Origin: Streptomyces platensis
GTDB lineage: Bacteria > Actinomycetota > Actinomycetes > Streptomycetales > Streptomycetaceae
Direction: 5' to 3'
Length of the DNA stretch: 64,000 bases
NCBI RefSeq assembly: GCF_008704855.1
Contig: NZ_CP023691.1
Coordinates: forward strand, 1,550,001 to 1,614,000
Shown: positions 9,001-18,410 of the stretch, piece after piece
Layout of the letters: each line of letters starts with the position of its first letter
Position numbering within the stretch: position 1 is the stretch's first letter
The notes under the pieces: model-generated
Seen by the model: only the letters and a program-made list of their open reading frames with translations
Databases searched by the model: none
What the model was told of the DNA's origin: nothing
Program-made: the position numbers and the translations under genes

Positions 9001-9560
9001 CGGCTGAGGCCACGTGTTGATGACGGAGACGCTGCCGGAGCCGGAGTTGGTGACGTAGGCGCGCTGGAGGGTGTAGGTGAAGCCGCCGGGGACGGTCGCG
9101 TTGCCGCCCGGCGTGGTGACCTGGACGGTGCCGGTGCCCGCCGGTGCGGTGCGGTGCCGGTCAGCGAAGTCCCCGCGCCGTTGACCACGATGCTGGTGCC
9201 CGGCACACCGTTGAACGTGACGCTCGCCCTGGTCAGGTTCGTCCCGGTCAGCGTGAAGGCCATGCCACCGGAAGGGGCCCCGAAGGTGGGCGAGAGAGCG
9301 GTGACAGTGGGCGCGCCGGCGTAGGTGTAGTACCAGCTCTTGCTGGCGCCGCCCGCTGTGATGACGCTGACGGCGACGGCGCCGGCTGTGTCTCCGGCGG
9401 GCCGTGGTAGTGCCCATCTCGCGGTCGTTGACGACGGTGGGGACGACCGTGTGGGTGCCGAAGCGCACGGCGGTGGCAGTGGACAAGTCCGTGCCGGTGA
9501 GGGTGACGGCGGCTCCACCCGCGAGCGGGCCGGAGGCCGGGCTCACACCACACAGGGGGG
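9001..9560 (-). pseudogene. IPT/TIG-domain / YVTN beta-propeller protein remnant
   Basis: Minus-strand coding signal in at least three successive frames: SPASGPLAGGAAVTLTGTDL (start of an IPT/TIG domain), SWYYTYAGAPTVTALSPTFG with GGMAFTLTGTNLTRASVTFNG (a second one), and VQVTTPGGNATVPGGFTYTL followed by AYVTNSGSGSVSVIN, the beginning of a YVTN propeller repeat. Frameshifts separate the parts, and the propeller is cut off where the remnant meets the 3' end of the ATPase gene. Relatives are secreted or surface proteins. There is no start or stop at either end, so this is a fragment. Confidence 0.7.
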
Positions 9561-10083
9561 TGGCCCGAAGTAGATGAATGCAGCCGTGGTGGGTCCCCTG
9601 ACCGCGAATGGTGGCTCCCGTCCGGGTTGCACTTGCAGCGGCAGCGGAGAGAAGAGAGGTCGAACTTCCCTCTTTCGAAGGACTATATGCGAATCAGATC
9701 ACCCACCTCTAGCAAGCCTGCGGATATTTCCCTTACCTGAACGCCCTACCTATGATCGAACTTGACCGCCTATGCTCAATCTGCTCCGCCTATCGGACGT
9801 TCTGCGCGTCAACTTACCTATAGGCGGGGGGGGCAGTAAGCCCACTTTCAGAAGTTTCACGCCAGTGGTAGTGCGGGCGGCTGCTCGCTACGTTGCAGGC
9901 AGGACAGCAAGAAGGGCTCCGAGGCGACGGCAGCCGGACTCGAAGCCCTTACGCGTCCGCTCCACCCAATTCCTGAAGGAGGACTTCGAGTTGATCGCAC
10001 GCGTGCACCAGAACTGGATCAGTCAGCGCCTGGTGTCTTTCGGCAATAGCATTCCACCCTGCAGCCTCAGTCAATCAGCGATC
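9561..10083. other. Non-coding stretch with a hairpin
   Basis: No persuasive coding signal; local G+C falls around 9660-9800. An inverted repeat at 9912-9950 (AAGGGCT-CCGAG paired with CTCGA-AGCCCTT) could be a transcription terminator or remnant of a mobile element. Nothing else is recognised. Confidence 0.35.
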
Positions 10084-10254
10084 ATGAGCATTCGTGCAAT
10101 CACGGTGCGGTGGGCTTCCGTTCTGACGACCGCTCTGATCCTTGTTGCGGTCTTCCAGAGTGACCTACTGAAGGCCGGCGTGATCCTGTCTCTGACGCCA
10201 ATGGTGTTGGCAGATCGCTCCGTTCTCACCTTCCTGCGGGTCTGGAGGCGATAG
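10084..10254 (+). CDS. Possible small membrane protein
   Basis: A 56-residue reading frame from ATG 10084. Two hydrophobic stretches (VLTTALILVAVF and AGVILSLTPMVLA) are followed by a basic tail FLRVWRR, a pattern seen in tiny membrane proteins. The reading frame is open for a long way upstream, and no good ribosome-binding site precedes this ATG, so the start is uncertain. It lies alone just left of the IS5 element. No family is recognised. Confidence 0.3.
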   Translation: MSIRAITVRWASVLTTALILVAVFQSDLLKAGVILSLTPMVLADRSVLTFLRVWRR

Positions 10255-10313
10255 CCCCTCCGCAAAGGCCGCGGCACGGTTCCATGAGCCCCTGCCCGGC
10301 TGCCCCGTCCTAG

Positions 10314-11203
10314 GCCGTGTCTTCAAATGATCTTGAGTGGTGGATCATGGTGGGGTGATACGTCGCCATGAACTGTCTGATGCCGAATGGGAGTTTGTCC
10401 GGCCGCTGCTTCCCGAGTCCGTGCGGGGCCGGAAGCGGTTGGATGACCGCACTGTGCTCAACGGAATCGTGTGGAAGTTCCGTACCGGCACGGCTTGGCG
10501 GGATGTGCCTGAGCGGTACGGGCCGTGGGCTACGCTCCACACCCGTTTTCGCCGTTGGGCGCTGGACGGTACCTTCGAGCGGATGTTGCGGGCCGCCCAG
10601 GCGCAGGCGGATGCGGCCGGTGACATCGACTGGCTCGTGTCGGTCGACTCCACCGTCGTCCGCGCCCACCAGCACGCCGCCGGGGCTCGAAAAAGGGGAT
10701 CCGCAGCCCCGGACTCGGACGCTCCCGGGGCGGCCTGACCAGCAAGATTCATCTCGCCTGCGACGCGGCGGGCCGCCCGCTCGCCTTCACTGTCACCGGC
10801 GGGAACACCAACGACTGCACCCAGTTCACCACCGTGATGGAGTCGATACGGGTGCCGCGTATCGGCCCGGGACATCCCCGGGTCCGGCCGGCTCATGTCC
10901 TGGGCGACAAGGGCTACAGCTCCAAGGCCATCCGCACCTGGCTCAGGCGGCGGGGCGTCAGCCACACCATCCCCGAACGAGCCGACCAGATCCGCAACCG
11001 GCTCCGCCGCGGCAGCCGCGGCGTACGCCCGCCGGCTTTCGACAAGCAGCTCTACAAGCAGCGCAACGTGGTGGAACGCTGCTTCAACCGGTTGAAACAG
11101 TGGCGCGGCATCGCCACCCGCTACGACAAGACCGCCGAGTCCTACCAAGCAGCCGTCGCCCTCGCATCGCTTCTGATGTGGGCGTGACATTTGAAGACAA
11201 CTC
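10314..11203. mobile_element. IS5-family (IS427-type) insertion sequence, 890 bp
   Basis: Terminal inverted repeats share TGTCTTCAAATG at the left (10318-10329) and its complement at the right (11188-11199). The element is flanked on both sides by CTAG (10310-10313 and 11204-11207), the 4-bp target duplication typical of the IS427 group. One two-frame transposase fills it. Ends and duplication look intact, so the insertion may be fairly recent. It has landed at the very left tip of the adjacent IS701-like element. Confidence 0.85.
10337..11187 (+). CDS. IS5-family transposase made by -1 frameshifting
   Basis: Two overlapping frames encode one DDE transposase. The first (start 10337) gives the DUF4096-like N-terminus (ELSDAEWEFVRPLLP, FRTGTAWRDVPERYGPW) and the first Asp in SVDSTVVRAHQHAAG. 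At 10690-10698 an AAAAAGGGG run allows a -1 shift into GLGRSRGGLTSKIHLACD. It continues through LGDKGYSS (second Asp) and KQRNVVERCFNRLKQWRG (catalytic Glu) to 11187. This slippery run and layout are normal for IS427-type elements, so the frame change is a programmed frameshift rather than damage. Confidence 0.85.
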
Positions 11204-11207
11204 CTAG

Positions 11208-12560
11208 TACTGCAACGGTGTTTGCCGTGACGGTTGGATAGGCCGGTCGTTGGTCTGGGCACGAGTGGGGACCTTGCTGATGCCAGGATGTGGGCCAGTG
11301 AATTGGATGCTGTGCACGAGCGGTTCGTGCATCGGTTTTCCAGGACGGAGCCGCGGGAGTCGGCGCTTGCCTACATGCGGGGATTGATTGCTCCGCTGGA
11401 GCGGAAGAACGGCTGGACACTGGCCGAACAGGCCGGTCACGCGGCTCCGGACCGTATCCATCGACTGCTGAACCGGATCGAGTGGGAAGCGGATGAGGTC
11501 CTCGACGATGTGCGTGACTACGTCGTCGAGCACCTCGGCGGCCCCGAGGCCGTGCTCATTGTGGATGACACCGGCTTCCTCAAGAAAGGCGTGCGCTCGG
11601 CAGGGGTCCAGCGTCAGTACTCCGGAACCGCGGGACGGACGGAGAGTTGCCAGGTCGGCGTCTTCCTCGCCTATGCAGCCGGCGGTGGCCGGACGTTGAT
11701 CGACCGCAGGTATATCTGCCCACTTCCTGGACGGACGACCGTGAACGCTGCCGCAGGGCCGGCATTGCCGACGAGGTCGGCTTCGAGACCAAGGTCGTCA
11801 TGGCCAAAAAGATGGTCCGCCGCGCGATCGCGGACAAGATTCCGTTCCGGTGGGTGACCGCTGATGCCGCATACGGCTTCAGCAAGGGCTGGCGGTCCGA
11901 GCTGGAGCAGGCCGATGTCTTCCATGTCATGGCCACCACCCGCCACGACACCGTCGTCACTCGCTGGGCCCTGGACCACCCCGTCCACGACCTGTTCACG
12001 GGCCTGCCGCGGCAGAAGTGGAAACGCCGCTCGTGCGGGAACGGTGCTCATGGGATGCGGGTGTTCGACTGGGCGCGTGTCGAAGTCCGACCCTGGCACC
12101 GCGAGGACCGCCGCCACTGGGTTATCGCCCGCCGCAGCGTCAGCCGGCCCGAGCAGATCTCCTACTACATCGCCTACTGCCCCGCCGGCACCACCCTGGA
12201 CGAGTTGATCCACATCGCCGGCAGCCGGTGGGCCCTCGAAGAATGCTTCCAGACGGCGAAGCAGGAGTGCGGCCTGGACAACTACCAAGTCCGCCGCTAT
12301 CCGGGCTGGCACCGTCACATCACCCTGGCCATGGCAGCCCACGCCTGCCTGACCGTCCTGCAGGCCCGTGCACTCGATGCCGAGAAAGCAGAAACGGATC
12401 CTCCCAGCTCATCCACCTCAGCCTCGCCGAGATCAGACGCCTGATCACCCGCCTCACCGACCGCCAACCCACACCCGTCGACCACATCCTGCACTGGTCA
12501 CACTGGCGCCGAAAACGACAACACCAGGCCCGCATCAGCCACTACACACGACGCGCTGGT
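11208..12560 (+). mobile_element. IS701-family element with frameshifted transposase
   Basis: The transposase is read in three frames. The first runs from about 11234 (ELDAVHERFVHRFSRTEPR, VLIVDDTGFLKKG with catalytic Asp). It breaks near 11702-11712 into VYLPTSWTDDRERCRRAGI, VTADAAYGF (second Asp) and EECFQTAKQECGLDNYQVR (Glu). Near 12400 it breaks again into the C-terminal LIHLSLAEIRRLI...HWSHWRRKRQHQARISHY. Two unrelated shifts make it inactive. The left tip (GTACTGCAACGGTGTTTGCC) abuts the IS5 duplication. No matching right inverted repeat is seen where the sequence runs into the glycosyltransferase gene, so the right end is probably deleted. Confidence 0.8.
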
Positions 12561-14688
12561 CGCGAGCGGATTCCGGTATGTCCTTGGCGCTGAGCGCGAG
12601 GTTGTTGTCGACGGTGAAGAAGGGCGTGAGGCGGGTCATGCCACGCTTCGGGTGTGCAAGATGCGTCACCGGAGTCTTGTCTGTCATCTTGCGATCAACT
12701 ATGTCTCCTCCGATGCGGCCTATGGGGATGGGGGCGTGGCCTGGGGAGTTCAAGCGCAGCCGCAGGTCCCACAGGTCGTGCTCTGCTCTGCGGTGGTTGA
12801 GCATGTCGCGGTAGTCGAGGGTGAACTCAAAGCTTCCGTCGGCAATTTGAGTGACCGAGGTGGTGAAGTCGTGTTCGGGCCCGGTGCGGGAGGCGGCCAC
12901 CACGGCTGCCGCAGTCAGGTTCGCCTTGATGTTCGGACTGAGCAGTGTCGCGGTGACCGAGACGTGTGCGCCGTCGATCGTGATGCGGTGCACCTCTGCG
13001 TGGGCGGGACGGTGCCAGGTACGCAGGGCGAGGTAGCCATCGCTTGTGGTGTACGGGATGCAAGCGCTGACTCCGTTGCGGCCCGCGATGGGGTGGCGTC
13101 CTACAAGGGCGGCTTGTTCAGTGAGCGCTGCGGTGAGACGGGTACGACGCGCGGCGGTGTTGCTGTCACGGTGGGCGACGTAGCAGTCCCAGCGGCCTTC
13201 GGTGAGTTCGGCGCCGACCGGCAGGATGATGTGCGGGTCAGTCTGGTCGGGTGCGGTGGCCTCGGATATGGGGAGGCGTATCTCGCGGCCCTTGGGATCC
13301 TTGCGCAGCCGGGCGACGAAGTCGAGGAGGCCGGTGGGGAGGGTGTCGGCGACGAGGCGGATGAGGAGGGCATCGTCGGACAGGGCTCGTGCGCGCGCCG
13401 ATGCGCGTGGGGCGGTGATGTGGTGGGGCTCTGTTGCGGCCTGTGCCGGTCGTTGCTGCCGCCGTGTGTGCACCGCGGGCGCGGCTGCGCGTACCGCTGA
13501 GCGCAACCTTGTCAAAAGGGACGGGCGATCAGTGGTCTGCAGGTCACCGAAGAGCCGTTCGTAGCGACGGGCGGCTGAGGCGGGGGCGAAAGCGCGGGCA
13601 CGTTCACGGGCGGCATCGCCGAGTCGGTCGCGTAAGGCGTCGTCCGTCATGAGCTGCCTCAGCGCGTCCACGTACGCGTCGCTGCTGTCCTGCAGCGGCA
13701 CGAGGACGCCGTTGGTGTCGTGATCGATGATCTCGGCCGGTCCGTGCGGGCAATCTGTGGCGATGACCGGTACGCCGCAGTGCATGGCTTCGACGATGGT
13801 CATGCCGAAGGACTCCATGTCGGAGGAGACCGCGGCGATGGCGCCCTTTGCCCATTCGGTCTCGATCGGTGCGACAGGGCCCATGAGACGCACCTGTTCG
13901 TAGAGTCCGAGCCGGTCGATCTGCTCGCGCAGCCGGGGTTTGTCGGGGCCGCGTCCATAAATGCGCAGGGTCCAGTCCGGGTGGTCTGCGGCTACCTCGG
14001 CGAATGCGTCGATCAATCGGTCATAGCGTTTGATGCTGACCAGCCGGCCCGCGGCCACGATGACTTTCGAGCGACGGGTTGAGGGATCGACCGCGGGCAC
14101 GGGCACGCTGTTGGGGATGCAGAGGATTCGCGTCGATACGCCGGGCAGGGCTGCGCGGTACTGGGATGCGTCGGCTTCGGATACGGTCACGAAGGCGTCC
14201 AGGCCGGCGATGGCATCGGCCTGATGGCCACGCAGGGTCGGACTGTGGGCATCGAGGCTCAGGTGTTCCTGTCCGATGCGCAGGTAGCGGCTGCGCGCGT
14301 CGCGGGCGAGGTAGCCGTTGAGGTCGGGACGGGTGGCAATCACCACGTCTGCGTCGGTGTGACGGAGCCAGGTGCCGATGCGTTCGTCGTGTAGGGCCGA
14401 ATACGGCAGGCGCCCGGAGTTCGCGGCGGCGCCCGTGTCGGGGAACATCGTGCACGGCTGCCGGGTCAGCTCGTGGCGCCGTTCACAGCCGGGGCTGTTT
14501 TCACGCATGTCGATCAGGGAGGTCAGTCGCACCCGTTTATCGAGGGCGAGAGCCGGTGTGTCACTCACTCGGTGCACACTCACCACCTCGACTGCGTGGC
14601 GTGCGGCGAGGGCGTGCGACAGGTTCATGGTGGATCGGATGGTCCCGCCGATGCCGAACGCATTGTTGATGAGGAACGCGATTTTCAT
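12535..14688 (-). CDS. GT4-family glycosyltransferase with C-terminal accessory domain
   Basis: 717 residues. The N-terminal ~390 residues are a GT-B retaining glycosyltransferase: MKIAFLINNAFGIGGTIRS (Gly-rich N-domain loop), VIVAAGRLVSIKRYDRLIDA, then the EX7E donor motif in ESFGMTIVEAMHCGVPVIA. Residues ~390-717 form a beta-rich extension without a confident family, similar in feel to accessory domains of cell-wall polymer transferases. It probably glycosylates a teichoic acid or surface polymer at the cytoplasmic membrane; the acceptor is inferred. The last residues (about 705-717) come from sequence shared with the truncated IS701 end, so the native C-terminus may have been altered by that insertion. 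Confidence 0.75.
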   Translation of the reverse strand: MKIAFLINNAFGIGGTIRSTMNLSHALAARHAVEVVSVHRVSDTPALALDKRVRLTSLIDMRENSPGCERRHELTRQPCTMFPDTGAAANSGRLPYSALHDERIGTWLRHTDADVVIATRPDLNGYLARDARSRYLRIGQEHLSLDAHSPTLRGHQADAIAGLDAFVTVSEADASQYRAALPGVSTRILCIPNSVPVPAVDPSTRRSKVIVAAGRLVSIKRYDRLIDAFAEVAADHPDWTLRIYGRGPDKPRLREQIDRLGLYEQVRLMGPVAPIETEWAKGAIAAVSSDMESFGMTIVEAMHCGVPVIATDCPHGPAEIIDHDTNGVLVPLQDSSDAYVDALRQLMTDDALRDRLGDAARERARAFAPASAARRYERLFGDLQTTDRPSLLTRLRSAVRAAAPAVHTRRQQRPAQAATEPHHITAPRASARARALSDDALLIRLVADTLPTGLLDFVARLRKDPKGREIRLPISEATAPDQTDPHIILPVGAELTEGRWDCYVAHRDSNTAARRTRLTAALTEQAALVGRHPIAGRNGVSACIPYTTSDGYLALRTWHRPAHAEVHRITIDGAHVSVTATLLSPNIKANLTAAAVVAASRTGPEHDFTTSVTQIADGSFEFTLDYRDMLNHRRAEHDLWDLRLRLNSPGHAPIPIGRIGGDIVDRKMTDKTPVTHLAHPKRGMTRLTPFFTVDNNLALSAKDIPESARDQRVVCSG

Positions 14689-14845
14689 CGTTCTCTTTCA
14701 CAGTGATGTGGAATGTGCGATCGCCGATCTGGGAGCCGTCCGGGAGCGGAACCACACCGTGGTGGATTTGCGGAGGTTGTCGAACCGTTCGCTTGTCACG
14801 GGAAGCACCGGTGACAAGGTGACCAGTCATGGTCGGGTTGATTCC

Positions 14846-16978
14846 TCACTGCGTTGCTTCGGGGCAGTGGGATTGCCGCCATGGCAGGAACAGTTCCGGG
14901 CGATTGGTGATGACGCCGTCAACACCCCATGACGCCGCAAGCTGCCAATCGGTCTCGCTGTCGACCGTCCAGACGAACACTTCGACCCCGGCCGCCTTCA
15001 GCTGCTCCACCACAGCAGGACGGGCAGAGAGTCCCTTGAAGTTCACCGCGTACGCACTGAGAGCGAAGGTGCGTGCCGTGGCTACGGGATCCGGATCGAG
15101 CTTGGACCGGAGTAGTGCGACCTTGGTCCTGTAGCCGGAGGCGGCTGCATGCCGTACGACGTCCTCATCGAAGGACTGGACCACGGTACGTTCGTTCATC
15201 CCCGCTTCGGCCACGAGCTTGAGGGCATGCTCCACCGCTGCTGACGTCTGCGGCCCCTTGATCTCCAGGAGTAGACGGGCAGGCCGGTTCTTCAGGGAGG
15301 ACAGGACCTCTTCCAGGGTGGGCACGTGTCCGCCCCCCTTCACCCTCAATCGGGAGATCTCCTCGGCGGTGAGCTGGTCGATACGTCCTGTTCCGTTGGT
15401 CATCCTGTCCACGGTGTTGTCGTGCATGATGACGGGTTGACCGTCCTTGGTGAACTGCACATCCGTCTCGACCCAGTCCGCACCGTGATCGGCGGCTGCT
15501 TCCAGTGAGGCAATCGTGTTTTCCGGGGCGATCTCCGGGGCGCCACGGTGGCCGATGGCATAGGTGCGGGCGCAAGAAACAGCTGAACTCCGCTGCGCAA
15601 TGCGGATCTCGTCGATGGTGCCGACGACGTATTCATGCCAGGTGCCTTGGTGGAGCAGCCGGCCGATCTGCAGGCCGCCGTCGGCTCGCCACGGTGTGGT
15701 GAACGGGACCGACTGCTGCAACTTGCCGTCTACGAACAGCGACAGTGTCTGCTTGGCCGCATCGTAGGAACCGGTCAGATGGGTCCATACGCCCGAGTGA
15801 GCCGCATTGTTGCTCACGGCCCGGACTATGGTCGTGTCGTCGGTGTCCTTCGTGCGTCGGTTGAAAGCCCACTTGTCGTAGGTCTTCGAGTAGTAGAGCT
15901 GGAAGCCGCTTGCCCGGTTGCCGGCCTGCGACAGGAACGTGTAGTTGCGGTCTTTGTTGTCGAGCTTGACCCAGGCCGATACGGAGAATGATTTCGTGGT
16001 GTCCACCACCGGTCCGGCTGTAGCGGCGTAGGCGGATGTTCCGTTCAGACGCAGGGCGGTGCCGACCTTGCCCACGACGCCCAGCTGAGCGCCGCTGCCG
16101 GCCAGGGTGGCGACGGGGCCTGCGCCATGACCACCGCTGACCCGTGCACTGCCTGACTCTTCGTCCAGGGGGAAGGAGGCCAGCTCCTGCAGGTGGGTCG
16201 GCAGTCCGCCGTCGGCGATCGCGGCGACATCGGCCGGTGCGGCGACGGACTGAATGGTCCGCACCTCATCGACAAGACCGCGGGTGTTCTCCTGCCAGGC
16301 ACCTTGGAAGTGCAGTCGCCCGATCTGCAGACCACCGTCGGCTCGCCACGGAGTAGTGAACTGAACCGACTGCTGCAACTTGCCGTCTACGAACAGCGAC
16401 AGTGTCTGCTTGGCCGCATCGTAGGAACCGGCTAGATGAGTCCATACGCCCGAGTGAGCCGCATTGTTGCTCACGGCCCGGACTATGGTGGTGTCGTCGG
16501 TGTCCTTGGTGTGCCGGTTGAACACCCACTTGTCGTAGGCCTTCGAGTAGTAGAGCTGGAAGCCGCTTGCCCGGTTGCCGGCCTGCGACAGGAACGTGTA
16601 GTTGCGGTCCTTGTTGTCGAGCTTGACCCAGGCCGATACCGAGAAAGATTTCGTGGTGTCCACCACCGGCCCGGCCGTAGCCGCATACGACGACGTCCCG
16701 TTCAGACGCAGGGCGGTACCCGTCCGGCCGGCAACACCCAGCTCGGCCCCGCCGCCCAACTGCGCCACGAACTCCTCAGCCACACCACCCGACATCCGCC
16801 GCGCACCAGCACCCTCATCCAAGCCGAACGCTGCCTCTTCGGCCGAGGAGGCATGAGCTACGGAAGCTGTTGCCTCGGGCGATGTCGCGAACAGTGAGGG
16901 CCCAGTGGCCGTCAACAGGACGGCGGCCAACGCCATAAAAGACTGTGAAGGCAGCTTTAAGCTACCGCGCGATTTCAT
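14846..16978 (-). CDS. Secreted glycerophosphodiester phosphodiesterase with two LamG domains
   Basis: 710 residues. The start at 16978 has GAGGA 8 nt upstream and a Sec signal peptide (FMALAAVLLTATGPSLFA). Two LamG/concanavalin-like modules follow (about 50-260 and 270-465; RLNGTSSYAAT, SFSVSAWVKL, GLQIGRL). The C-terminal GDPD barrel begins YAIGHRGAPEIAPENT with catalytic His477-Arg478. It continues with WVETDVQFTKDG (metal-binding Glu/Asp) and PVIMHDNTVDRMTNGTG (second His), then LLLEIKG and VFVWTVDSE. It should hydrolyse glycerophosphodiesters or polyglycerol-phosphate wall polymers outside the cell, with LamG units binding glycans. It is tandem with another LamG protein and shares near-identical DNA with it. 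Confidence 0.85.
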   Translation of the reverse strand: MKSRGSLKLPSQSFMALAAVLLTATGPSLFATSPEATASVAHASSAEEAAFGLDEGAGARRMSGGVAEEFVAQLGGGAELGVAGRTGTALRLNGTSSYAATAGPVVDTTKSFSVSAWVKLDNKDRNYTFLSQAGNRASGFQLYYSKAYDKWVFNRHTKDTDDTTIVRAVSNNAAHSGVWTHLAGSYDAAKQTLSLFVDGKLQQSVQFTTPWRADGGLQIGRLHFQGAWQENTRGLVDEVRTIQSVAAPADVAAIADGGLPTHLQELASFPLDEESGSARVSGGHGAGPVATLAGSGAQLGVVGKVGTALRLNGTSAYAATAGPVVDTTKSFSVSAWVKLDNKDRNYTFLSQAGNRASGFQLYYSKTYDKWAFNRRTKDTDDTTIVRAVSNNAAHSGVWTHLTGSYDAAKQTLSLFVDGKLQQSVPFTTPWRADGGLQIGRLLHQGTWHEYVVGTIDEIRIAQRSSAVSCARTYAIGHRGAPEIAPENTIASLEAAADHGADWVETDVQFTKDGQPVIMHDNTVDRMTNGTGRIDQLTAEEISRLRVKGGGHVPTLEEVLSSLKNRPARLLLEIKGPQTSAAVEHALKLVAEAGMNERTVVQSFDEDVVRHAAASGYRTKVALLRSKLDPDPVATARTFALSAYAVNFKGLSARPAVVEQLKAAGVEVFVWTVDSETDWQLAASWGVDGVITNRPELFLPWRQSHCPEATQ

Positions 16979-18410
16979 TCGAGATCCTCATTCAATAGGA
17001 GGCCAGGCGTATGGAGCGGTAGCTCACCTGCCGGCGCGGAAGGGGCACCGGGCCCGGCAGATCCTGCCGGGCCCAGGTGCCGCTGAGAATGTGTTTCAGT
17101 GACTACTAGCCGGTGATCTGGATACCCTCGTTGGCGAGTTCTTCAGCCTCGATGGATCGGTCCCAGATACGGACGTTGTCGATGGCTCCGGCGAAGTGTT
17201 CCTGCCAGACGCCTTGGTAGAAGAGCCTGCCGATCTGCAGGGTGCTGCCGGCTCGCCACGGAGTAGTGAAGTCGGCTGCTGTCTGCGGCTTTCCGTTGAC
17301 GAACAGCTGGACCTTCTTGGTCGCGGAGTCGTACACGCCGGCCAGGTGCGTCCAGGTTCCGGCCTGCGCCGCATCCGCACTCACGGACCGGGCGATGGTG
17401 GTGTCGTCGGTGTCCTTGGTGTGTCGGTTGAACACCCACTTGTCGTAGGTCTTCGAGTAGTAGAGCTGGAAGCCGCTTGCCCGGTTGCCGGCCTGCGACA
17501 GGAACGTGTAGTTGCGGTCTTTGTTGTCGAGCTTGACCCAGGCCGATACGGAGAATGATTTCGTGGTGTCCACCACCGGTCCGGCTGTAGCGGCGTAGGC
17601 GGATGTTCCGTTCAGACGCAGGGCGGTGCCGACCTTGCCCACGACGCCCAGCTGAGCGCCGCTGCCGGCCAGGGTGGCGACGGGGCCTGCGCCATGACCA
17701 CCGCTGACCCGTGCACTGCCTGACTCTTCGTCCAGGGGGAAGGAGGCCAGCTCCTGCAGGTGGGTCGGCAGTCCGCCGTCGGCGATCGCGGCGACATCGG
17801 CCGGTGCGGCGACGGACTGAATGGTCCGCACCTCATCGACAAGACCGCGGGTGTTCTCCTGCCAGGCACCTTGGAAGTGCAGTCGCCCGATCTGCAGACC
17901 ACCGTCGGCTCGCCACGGAGTAGTGAAGTCGGCTGCTGTCTGCGGCTTTCCGTTGACGAACAGCTGGACCTTCTTGGTCGCGGAGTCGTACACGCCGGCC
18001 AGGTGCGTCCAGGTTCCGGCCTGCGCCGCATCCGCACTCACGGACCGGGCGATGGTGGTGTCGTCGGTGTCCTTGGTGTGTCGGTTGAACACCCACTTGT
18101 CGTAGGTCTTCGAGTAGTAGAGCTGGAAGCCGCTTGCCCGGTTGCCGGCCTGCGACAGGAACGTGTAGTTGCGGTCCTTGTTGTCGAGCTTGACCCAGGC
18201 CGATACCGAGAAAGATTTCGTGGTGTCCACCACCGGCCCGGCCGTAGCCGCATACGACGACGTCCCGTTCAGACGCAGGGCGGTACCCGTCCGGCCGGCA
18301 ACACCCAGCTCGGCCCCGCCGCCCAACTGCGCCACGAACTCCTCAGCCACACCACCCGACATCCGCCGCGCACCAGCACCCTCATCCAAGCCGAACGCTG
18401 CCTTGCCGCT
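15590..18410. repeat. Near-identical LamG cassettes shared by two neighbouring genes
   Basis: DNA at about 15.86-16.84 kb matches 17.43-18.40 kb at a constant offset of 1567 bp, including synonymous sites. Within this, a patch at about 16360-16450 departs from its partner. It instead matches the other module of the same gene near 15700-15790 (ACCGACTGCTGCAACTTGCC). All four LamG modules are therefore mosaics, as expected from recent duplication followed by gene conversion. Confidence 0.8.
17043..17082 (-). terminator. Strong intergenic hairpin
   Basis: An inverted repeat (GGCACC-GGGCCCGGCAG paired with CTGCCGGGCCC-GGTGCC, AT loop) lies directly after the LamG pseudo-protease stop and before the GDPD gene, both minus strand. 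It is a likely terminator or attenuator separating the two. Confidence 0.7.
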
